This document shows, piece after piece, positions 53,794 to 64,000 of a DNA stretch of 64,000 nucleotides (positions are counted from its first letter, which is position 1; each line of letters starts with the position of its first letter). The notes below the pieces were generated by a model that worked only from the letters and a program-made list of their open reading frames with translations, was not told the origin of the DNA and did no database searches. Position numbers and translations under genes: made by a program. Where the stretch lies: NCBI GenBank assembly GCA_905250025.1, contig CAJNOJ010000081.1, positions 186,001-250,000 of the forward strand, given 5' to 3'. Origin of the DNA: Adineta ricciae. Taxonomy: Eukaryota; Rotifera; Eurotatoria; Adinetida; Adinetidae.

Positions 53794-56700
53794 TTATGGT
53801 AAAGTATTGATAACATCTTGGATCCATTGTTCAGTTAATTGAGGGCAATCGAATGCCTGAAATAACGTTTCAAATGTTTGACTCGACAAGAGGTCTTGTT
53901 CGAAATGTTTCAAGATTTTTGTACATGCTTCCATGATAAAAGCATCGTTACTACGAAGAAATTGTGCTAACTGTTGATTGTATGGTGTAGACGATGCCAT
54001 ATCCAGGCGCTAATTGAGAAGATGATGAAAATTGATTGATAGAAGAAAAAGAAGAAGTCGACTTACCGGCTTTAACATATGAACAAAGAATGCATTGACA
54101 AGACCGAAAAAGACCAGAGCTGTTTTGTATGTTGCATAGGTCCTGGCTGCTTTTGAAGCAACTCTAAAACACCAACAAGACAAGTGAGATCGGGAATGAT
54201 TTTGCGAAGGGTTTTTACTTTGATCGATCATTTGGTGAATTAACTGAACGAATGTGTGCTGTTAGCAGAAGTTTTTGCAAAAAGATTAAACGATATTTTT
54301 CCCAGTCAGTTGGCTTCATTACAATCAATGCTAACGTTGTCATAAAGAATGGACCATCGATGTCGAATGCTTCATTTATGGTCAATTCTGGTCGACTGAG
54401 AAAGTTTTGTAGTAATTTTTCTTCACGTTCAATTTGTCGACTTCTACAAAAATGAAAGACATTAGTACAAAGAACACTGGTATCATTTCGAAACATACGT
54501 CGTAAGAACGTAGAGTATCGCATGCATTTCGTACGGAATCAAGCGTATGTTCGATTCACGTCCACCACCGCCTGTATCTTCGCTAAAAGATTGAGCATCA
54601 GCAAAGCGGAGTAATAACAGTTTTATGTCATGAATTGACAATGTCGGTGAAGTCTCGCGAACGCCTGTTGCTTCAGTGATGTTTGTATCATATCTAAATC
54701 AGTAAATAACGCGATCAAATCGATCCTAAAGAAACAACGATCCTTACTTAGCGAGCGCAGTTGTGAACTGTGCTTCGGCAACATCTGGGCCCCATAGAGG
54801 TAATAAACCATTACAGCGTGTGTTGGCATTTTGCAGTAATGCTGATTCCCATTCATCTCTTGATCGTGCTTGTTTGATTGCTGATGTATGACATTCAATA
54901 TGAATGATATTAAAGTGTGTGACAGTCGAGTAACCAGATGTTTTTCGTCCCTTGGCTTCGAATGGTTCGATGTCGACTTTTTTCGTGAATGTATAGATGG
55001 CTAGAACTTTGTTTGGAAAGTATCTATAGCCCTCACGGCAGATGCAGCAAACGTGGCCAGTTTCTTCCGTTAAATCGGAATGCGTACCGGCAGCTGATGG
55101 CGTTTTCGATGCTGTGGCGGACGATTCCGAGGCACTCTTCATTCGTGTCGTTTTTGTTAAGTTTAATTCTCGCATTTTTCGATCACGAGCTTCTTGAGCT
55201 AGACGTTTCTTTTCAGCACGTGTTTGATTTCTCACATCCTCAATTTTCTTCGCCACCTGTTCATTTTCTGTTAAGGAATGAAGGAGATCTTCAGCTAAAA
55301 CACCAACTTTACCAGCAGTTGTCAGCAGTTCGATTTTATGTAGAACAGGTATCAAATTTTGGCCAATTTTCATTTGAACATCGGCATGTCCATTGGATAA
55401 ACCAGTTAATAGCCGTAAAACATAGGACAGACTTGGCTTGTTCAAAAATTCTTTCCAACTATCCTGATCTTGCATACCCAAGTAGGTTTTCACTTGTGGT
55501 GAGTTGCTATTGATATAATTTATACATTGATCGATAATTCCATTCGATTCATTGACGAGATCCCGAAATTCTTTGCCATAGATCGATTTCTTATCCAGAT
55601 GTTTGCATATTTCGCAAAAACAATCTAAATGTAGTTGACTATCGTTATCATTGGATGTGTTCGTTGCTGGCGTTTGTTCGTGATCAAAGCGTTGGAATTC
55701 GAGATGAGGTTTGAAATAATCGAGTAAAGTTTGCATCTTTTCTTTATTTCCAAATGATAGATATGGTAGAAGATGAATCAAGGCTTCCATTAGACTTGGA
55801 TGGCTTTTAACGAATGATAGTTTGATGTAGTTCAGCAATGAACGTAACTGTTCGATATCGCCTACGAGGAAAAAAAAGGAATTTTACTTCCGAGACATGG
55901 AGTTTAAACGGAAAACTTACCTTCGCATGAAATGGAAAATTCGTTGTACTTATCTTGTGACAATGTCGTGCTTGCTTCATGGAATAATTGATCCATGATA
56001 AAGAGAAGTTTCTCCGTTAAGGATAAAAGCACTTGATCGCGGCCCTGCTCTTCAATTTCAGTTTTCAGTAGCAAATTCAATTTGTTTAGCATCGACGATA
56101 TGGCACGTAGTTTCGGATCGATCAAACGTTGTCGATTCACTTTCAATTTAATCGCATATTCGAATAATTTCAAGAGAATTTGTAATAACGCTTTGCCAGA
56201 GGACATATCATGAATCGAGTCTAAACGTTTCAACATGGTTTCCAGACCTGAGTGTTCACTAAGAACATTCGCTAATCGATACACATCTTCAGGATCGTCT
56301 TCGCCATTTTCACCTGCATTCTTCTTCGTATCAAATGTTTCAATGATATCTTCCGTTGCATCGCCTAGCAAACCACGCATACGATAGATGATATGCATAG
56401 GTTCTTGGTCATTCTGTCCACTCAATTGACCGTCGGCGGCCGATGGCGTTGTTTGATGAGAGTTAATATATGGCAACCAAACTTTCTTGTATACATCACG
56501 AACAGTCAAGCCTAGATTAATTATTTTATTGGCGACGAGTAACTCCATGCCGTTGTCATCTTCAAGTAATGCTATTAATTCGCAATCAGTGCAAATTTTG
56601 TTTTTGATATCGCGCATTAGTGGGCCCATCGCTGGATCTGCTGAACTATATGGATTGCCCATCATTCGTCCTAGAAGAGAAGACATAAATGTTCAGTAGA

Positions 56701-59700
56701 AACTCTTTTGTCTACAATACAAATCTGAAAGCTGTATTTCCTTGTCAATTTTCGATAGTTTCAAGACATACCTTGTAAGAAATCTTCTTGATTTGGATCT
56801 TTTTCCACAACGATAAAGAACTCCTTATTTCCTTGCATTGTTTCTTCAGGATAGATTAGGTTACACAAGCGTTCAAAGATGAACAGTGGTGTTTGCATGT
56901 CGTTCAATTGAAATTTCTCGATTGTATCTATGCAAATTATCATAAATTGTCTTGTTTCTTGTTCATTTCCACGTGTCATCTGTTCCAATAATTCTAACAT
57001 CTTATTTTGCGCTTCGTCAATCAATTTCGTGCGTTGAACGATTAGTTTCTTCAATGAGAGATAACCATTGAGAACGATGGCGATCAAAATTGATTTGTAT
57101 TTCTGTTTCAATTCATCCTGTTGAAGAAATAGATTCAATAATTCCGTTAAACATTTAATCGAGTAACCGAATGTTAAATTTGAATTTGCCAGGTTTCGTT
57201 CGTCTTGTTTATTGATCAACTCGATCTCGTTTTCGATGAGTCTCGCTAATTGCTTGATGATGTTCACTTGTTCGTCATTACAAAGTGATAATTTCAGTTG
57301 ATTATCATTTGAGAGGAGATCTTTCAATAATTGGACATATTCATGTGAATACGTCGAGAGATGCTCGTTGCATATGATGTGTAAGTACTGAATTAAGATT
57401 TGTATAATGAAAAATTTTTGTTTCTCATTGGTACAAAGTGTTTGGATGAGTTTGCATGTTAAGTAACGAATCGTTGCTGATTGAGGACAAAAAATTAGCT
57501 TCTCCAACCAGGAATTCATGATTCGCGACGAGTTGATTGTCAGTTTCTCTTGCGATTGACTCCACTCTTGATAGGTGACTTGTCTCGAGAGAAATTTTTC
57601 CATGTCGATCGCAATCAGTTTCGTATTGTTCGTATTGGTTGGTTTGGACAAATGTATCAACATGCGTAAGCAAGGGAGAGTGATGATTTCGAGAATCTGG
57701 GGTGTTGAAGCTTGTAATGAGTGAAGAAATAGTTTGAATATACAACGCAGTTTATTCTCCCAGCATAAATCTTGATCGTCTTGATTCGAACGTTGGATTA
57801 AAGAGTAAAGAACCAAAAGATCGTAGTTGATTAGTGACGAAGAAAGATAAATTTTTTGTTGAAAGATCAACTCGATTTTATTACAAATTTTCGTTGTAAT
57901 GTAATCCGTTAACTGTGAGTTATCACGCGTTAAATAACAGAACAGTAGCCGAACGTCATGACGAATTTGTTGATTCGTGTAACGAATATTATTCAGTAAC
58001 AATTCATCGATTAGTGACATGTTACTTGTAATCGATTGTTTCAAACGACTTGACGATGTAGCAAACGCACGTAGGAGAAGAATACAATGTGAAATAGTCG
58101 ACAATGTACAGCCATAGCAGTTATGTGATGTCAACGGTGGAATTGCAGATGAAGTCGATGTTGGTGAGTGCGAATGACGTTGATCGTATGTGTAGAGTTC
58201 TTTGCGTGCATAGATAATCTTTTGAATGTATTTGCCGAGTTCATCGTAGGTTTGTCGACATTCGATGTTATATTTTGGAGCAATTTGCTGAACGATACGA
58301 TTGATACCGCTGGCATTGGCTGCAGAATTTAATGCAACCGTTGGAGTTGGCACAGTCGGAGGTGGTTGCTGTTGTGGCGGTTGTTCAGATGGATCACCGG
58401 GTGTTGACGTGGTGGATGTAGCTGTCGTCGTTGGAACAGCCGCGGTGTTTGTAGTTGTTGGCAATGAAGGAAGTACTGGCGAACATTGATCGTCAGAGGT
58501 TAATTTTGTTAGTAGATATTCGAGAATGGGTTTTTGATTAATCAATTGTCGATAGATCTTATCCGTTTTTTCTAATAGTAAACTTATGTTTGTAATCGTT
58601 TTAGCTCGATCTTCATCAGATTCGATTGGTTCGATATAATTGACTTGTTTAGCAGTAAAGAGAAAGTCAAATTTACAATACTTGCAATAGCCACACGAAT
58701 TACACAAGAACGGATCACGTTCATCATAATTGATCGATCGACATTTATGACACTAGAATTGACGGCAAAATTCAATGACAGAATTCGTTTTCTTTTTTCT
58801 AGACAAACCTGAAAAACATTCTCTCCACAGTTCGGACAAATGCCCGGTGTTGCCGCGACAGGTGAATTGCATCTTGGACATTGCAATGTCGTCGTATCTG
58901 TAACTGTTGGTAGATTTCCGCTTGGTGTTTCGAAGAAGTCGACATATTCAATCATTAGGTTACAAGCAATGATCGGAATTACAAAGTCAACTTTCATTTC
59001 GGTTTGTTGAATATTATTCAATTTAATGGTTTTCGCTAACAACCATTTGCAATTGACGCTGTTCTTCAAGTCAACAATCGATTGAACATGACGATTGTTA
59101 TAATAAAATCGAATCGTTCGAACAGCTTTACTGCGTTTCATGTCCGACATTCGAATGTGCAGTTTTTGTATGGAATACGCTTGAATGAGTTTAATTATGT
59201 GAGATGTGGTTGTGTAGCGCTGGTCGAGCTTGATTGTTTGTAATTTGACTTGTTGATAAGGAGTGTCAGGACTGTTACAAACTAAACACGGTTCCGTTTC
59301 GAAGTAGTATCCATTAGCTTGTTCGATATCAATGACTGTTGATAAACGACGATAGATCGATGCATTCGGATGATTTAGTAGCAACTGGTTTTCGGCTTTC
59401 AACATTGATTCTAATTTCGGAAGAAAATCGGTTGTCCGTTTGTCGTCTTTATTTTTGATGATGATATATCCAAGAAGATCAACGTATTGAAATGCTTTCG
59501 AACCATAGTGCGAAATAGATGGCCAGAGATTGATCAAGAGATCGAAGATATTGTCCTGTAGTTGTTTATTCGAATTGACGTAAAGATTGTAGAGAAATGT
59601 ATGTGTTAACCAACGAATGGATTGTTGATTGTTTTCCAGGAGGAATAGACGAATGAAATCCTCGAGCAATTGATAGGAGATGATCTTTGAGAATTGTAAG

Positions 59701-62700
59701 GCAATCGAGCAAATCGAAAGATCATCGACCGATTCGAATTCATTCGGACGAACGGATTTGCTCGATTTTAACGATCGACTGCTCGACGACGGTTGTTGAG
59801 ACGATGATATTGAATTGATCAGTAAATGAAGAATAAATGGCACGAGTGAATCATCAACTAGCATGATCAATTGTACGAGAAAATGTAGAATCGACGGGTC
59901 ATTTTTACAGAATTTCTGCCAATTGACGCAGCGTTGAGTACTGATATCTTGACAAGATTTCAAATGATCAACGAGACGCATTAATGTTACATAGGGTATT
60001 TGTGTTGACGTCGCTTTACGTTGGTCGTTATTTGTTAACGAAAAGTTATCTTCGTAGATTTTCTTGATATCATCGAGATTAGTAGAAAGAACATGTAAAT
60101 CACGTAGTTTGCGATATTTATCACGTGAACCACAAATGTACATGAGTAATTTGCGAATTTGTCGTTTGAGGAACGATGCTTGAGGTAGAACATAGTATTC
60201 ACAGAGACATTTTTGCCAATCGGATGATAATAAGAACGGACGAGATTCCGATGTACAGTCGAACACTTTCTTCATTTGATACGGCAATCGAGTGGCGATC
60301 TCTGCTAATAGTTCCGGATAGGCTTCGAAAACATCGTTGCCATGATGCTTAGTGTATTGTTTATAGAAGAATGGTGATAAGTCTGGCAGTGTTTGCTGAT
60401 TGCCTATTTTCAATAATGTCATCAGTGATGGTGAAGATGCTTGAGAATTGGTCGTTGCTGCTAAGGACGTACCGCTCGGGGATGATGCTACTTGATCATG
60501 GAGCAGATTTTCGTCGATTGGTTGTTTGATTAAATATTTATAGACAGTTTTTAGTGCGAATAAACAGTAGCTGACAACGTTCGATTCGTCTAATTGTTTC
60601 GCGGCTGTTAATGACAGATGAATGTATTGTTCACGTTCATTTAAGCGTACTTTGAGCATGAATGAGACGTAAACGGTGAATAATCTTAGTAGCATGAGTT
60701 GAATTTCATGTTCAGACGTGCGTCGGATCAATTCATCGTCTGTTTCTTTTAAGAATACCATCTGTCGTAATAGACTTTTCAAGATATAATGAACGAACTG
60801 TTGACTTTCTTCGTCCGACTTCGAAGCGAACTCGATTGTTAATGTCAATAGTAATTGTAAATAAGCAATGGAATTCAGCCCGTTCAATGCTGTATTATTC
60901 AGTAAATATTCATCAAGATTATCCAACAGCTTTTCGACGATCAGATGTTTCAGGTCGTACAAACGTTGCTCGTAGACAGCCGAATCAATGGAGTCGTTAA
61001 TATTCAATTTCAACGTTGTATTCGAATCATTCGACGAGGACGATGGAGGAGGCGGAGGGGGAGGCAATGGTTGTTGAATTGGTGTTGACGTCGTTTTGCT
61101 TTGTTCCGTACCGTCGTTGGTCGTGGAACTCGATTCCGACACGTGTCCGTCATCGCCTTCGTATAAACTATTATTGTCACTATTCGCCGATTGTGGATTA
61201 TCAATTCCGACAGCGTTGTTCATTAATTCCAGCATTTGATGCATTTCAGCATCGTTTTGAATCGAAGGATTCTCATCGTCGTTATCAACGAACTCAATTG
61301 CTTGAGGAAGATTGGCAACTACTGCTGCCGCCGATGGATCAGGAGTGTCGGCCATGCTCAATGCTAGTGCAAATTGTAGCATGGCAGACTCATCTGTAGC
61401 AGAAGTTGGAAGCGTAGGCAATGGTGGGGGCGGAGGTATTGCAGCAGTTGTTGTTGCGGTTGCCGGTGGTGCGTCGGTCCATCGTGGACGAGTATGTTCA
61501 TCAGTAGGAAAGATTTGTGCGGAAAGTGGTAGCGCATGGAAATGCTTTTCAGCCACTGCTTCTTGTTGATTTAAATCACTGGCGGTTGACAATTTCGAGA
61601 TTAGACGTTGAATTTTCGGTTGCATACAACGATTCAATGCATTTTTGATGGTAAAATTGATTTGATAATCGTGATAAGTCAATAAACGAATGTAAGAGTC
61701 AACGACCAGATTCATACATATTTGTGGTTCGTTCAATGCCAACGAATGATAAATGTCGACGAGAATATGAAGAAGTTTTTTTATTTGTTTCACATCAATT
61801 GAACTATTATCAACCGATTCAAGTAATGGATTCGACGGACGTTGATTCAATAGATGAAAGAATATGTTAACCAAGTACGGAATGAAAATTTCCATCGATG
61901 CTGATTTCGAGATGACGTCCGCCGATTGAGCGGATGTGATATTCAAAAATCGGTTGATATTATGTGGTCGATGACGTGTTATTGATAACAATGAAAGAAG
62001 AAGGTACTCGTAGGTGTTGGTATCATTGAATAATGCGAGATAGTTTTCTGATGAAAAGCATTGCGAGAGATATGTGAGTTGCAAACGATCGATATGTTCG
62101 TAATAATCAAAGTCTGAAGAGGAGATGAACGAGAAGAATTCTTTCAGTAATTGACGAGAGCTACGTTGAATTTGTGAAGGTAATGACATGTGAAACATAT
62201 GTGATGTATACTGGACAATATCCGAATTCAGTTTCGCACGGTTCTGTTCGTCGAGGCTGTGATGTAATGACAATGAACTAATCAAAACTTGCATACTGTA
62301 AACAAGTAATCGATCAGGTAGACATAGTGTTGCTAATTCTTTTTCGTCATTTGTTTGTCGAAACGAATGTAGATATCCATTTGCTGATGCCGCTGCTGCT
62401 GCTGTTGTTGTTGTCAGAGCAGCCGCAGTCGTTGCTGAGACTAGTAGTGATGCGTCAACATCATCCGGCCATTGAAATTCTTCTTTAGTTTTACCATAAA
62501 CTTTGACATCGTCAATAACAGTAACATGGTTCGTATCCGATGATTGTGCGATAAAAATATTGAATTTCTTTTCAGCTTGAATGGATTCTTCACGAGTTAA
62601 ACATATGTCGTAAAATCGTGGCCCTTGAGAACTATTCGTATAAATTGTGCGACCGAACACTTCGAAATATTGAGGACATTTATCCATAGAATACGAGCCC

Positions 62701-64000
62701 ACATGAATACGAACACCTGTCATCACCATATTGTCCGAGTCTTTGTTGATCACTTCGAGTGTGAAACCACCGGTACGAACATTGGCAACGAATAGGCCTG
62801 GTGTTGATAAACGCAGTTTTAACTGTGCTACATTATAAACGTCGAGCAGATCTCGTCCGCCAAATTCGTATTCTGTCAACGGATGAGATGATTCGAAGAA
62901 ATCCACTGGAAATTTGACGGAATCATTTGCAGGCGAGTCATTAACTTGAGTGGTCGAAAATGTCGTTGGATTTGCTACTGCTGTTGTTGACGTGGTAGTG
63001 ATGGTATGTTTACGACGCTTAACACTCGGTTCTTGTTGTTCATCAGTCTCATTATCCGATAATGGACATTGATAACTCATATTTTCATAGTCAAGATTTT
63101 CTTCATTAAAATCAAAATCAATCATTGGATATGATTTCTTCTTTTGATACAATTTATTCAGCCAATAGTTGGTTTTATCCGGTTCAGCTAACAGAATCTT
63201 CAAACTTCCATCGTCAGCGAGGAGAATAAACGTCGTTCGTCGATCGTAACGTAAAGCGACTATATCCTGAATTTTCGTTGTTTTAATTTGCATTTTGATT
63301 TCACTTTGTCGAGCCGAAGAAGGAGTTAACATTAAAACAACTGGATTATTCGTCATTTGCGTCATCGTATAGATCAGACCAGGATGATGAGGTATTTCTG
63401 ACCATGCACATAGTGTATGATAAGTTGACGTGGATTTATTCGCACCGTTGTTCGACGCTGCCGACGTCATTTTCACATCAATTGGACGGATGAGAAGAAG
63501 CTTTTCAACATTGGCATTGTCGATAATACCGTAGAAGTTCTTGCCATGCGCATAGGACCAAAACAAAAGCTTCAATGTGGAGGAATAGTAAACGGAAACT
63601 CCGCCACCCAATAGAATTCCATTGTTGTTCGTTTCAGTGATAGTTTCATGTTTGATATCGAGAGTATTAGTTACATAGAATGAACCATTACGAGCCGAGG
63701 ATGAGTCGGACAATTGTTCGTAATAGACATAACCGTTTGATGCCATGATTAGTATGTAGCAGTACTGGACATTGTTACGTTTCGTGTAATAGAATGTACA
63801 ATCACGAACTTTACCTGTCGGTAAAATGAAATAATACATCGGACTGATGGAATCAATGCTTAGATCATAGATTTTAATGAAATCAGCTGTTAACAGAGCT
63901 AGTTGCGATTGATTTTTATCGGATAACCATTGTGCGCGAATGATATAATTGCCGGTTGAATCTAAATTTGGTTGCAGGATAATCGTCGGCTCTTTAAGTT
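53794..64000 (-). CDS. UBR4: E3 ubiquitin-protein ligase UBR4, C-terminal part; 5' end beyond window
   Basis: UBR4 is a giant N-recognin ligase in protein quality control. The coding frame is open at base 64000 and runs to TAA at 53794-53796, over 3,000 residues in few exons. Near the right edge, QLALLTADFIKIYDL and FGGRDLLDVYN are close to human UBR4. A zinc-cysteine zone spans an intron near 58750-58810: CPRCNSPVAATPGICPNCGE, then CHKCRSINYDERDPF and CNSCGYCKYC. The catalytic hemi-RING region at about 55040-54760 reads CCICREGYRYFPNKVLAIYT, YSTVTHFNIIHIECHT, RDEWESALLQNANTRCNGLL and PLWGP. Interspersed disordered Thr/Pro/Ser stretches (61000-61500, 58300-58500) are lineage insertions. The UBR box lies upstream of the window. 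No break was seen. Confidence 0.95.

Noticed and set aside
58301..58489. Gly/Val-rich plus-strand frame opposite UBR4
   Set aside because: Antisense image of the Thr/Pro-rich UBR4 linker.
1..64000. Self-contained novel multi-gene defence or biosynthetic system
   Set aside because: Adjacent genes belong to unrelated housekeeping or surface families on both strands, with no shared operon-like layout; no toxin, nuclease-effector or biosynthetic core was recognised.

Overview
The window reads as nuclear DNA of a small-genome animal, most likely a bdelloid rotifer. Genes are densely packed on both strands and split by many very short GT-AG introns (mostly about 45-60 bp). The core genes are clearly metazoan: UBR4, a type III cadherin with a catenin-binding tail, ADAMTS, 4E-BP, ICA1, SEC13, DAD1, elongin B and IF1. 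Among them sit genes whose closest recognisable relatives are bacterial or fungal, although they carry animal-style introns. The species assignment is inference. No rRNA, tRNA, CRISPR array, transposase, reverse transcriptase or viral gene was recognised.

Layout. 0-5 kb (minus strand): the 3'-truncated end of a membrane-anchored JmjC/cupin-like protein, a 4E-BP translational repressor and a CYP3-clan cytochrome P450. 5-9 kb: a RASL10-like small GTPase, an unresolved single-pass membrane protein and a tetraspanin. 9-13.6 kb: a threonine-rich surface protein, mitochondrial ATPase inhibitor IF1, elongin B and a decayed 7TM receptor. 14-23 kb: a membrane aminopeptidase N, a bacterial-type CorA Mg2+ channel, a fungal-type PGAM-like phosphatase, a possible histone-fold protein and a calmodulin-like EF-hand protein. 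23-36 kb: an ADAMTS protease with many thrombospondin repeats and a classical cadherin. 36-39.4 kb: a gene-poor gap. 39.4-46 kb: a disordered hypothetical protein, DAD1, SEC13, an SLC35B4-like nucleotide-sugar transporter, ICA1 and a tiny ubiquitin-like protein. 46-53 kb: a FucP-type MFS sugar transporter, a DUF4140/DUF4139 protein, a calcineurin-like phosphoesterase and a fungal-type SDR reductase. 54-64 kb: the C-terminal part of the giant E3 ligase UBR4, running off the right edge.

The genes do not form a pathway. Several belong to the secretory and surface machinery (DAD1, SEC13, SLC35B4, ICA1, cadherin, ADAMTS, aminopeptidase N, tetraspanin), which is probably coincidence in a compact genome. 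The most interesting content is the scatter of probable horizontally acquired genes (CorA, FucP-type MFS, naphthol-reductase-like SDR, PGAM-like), the receptor pseudogene, and a large lineage-type mucin-like surface protein. I did not find a self-contained, clearly new multi-gene system.
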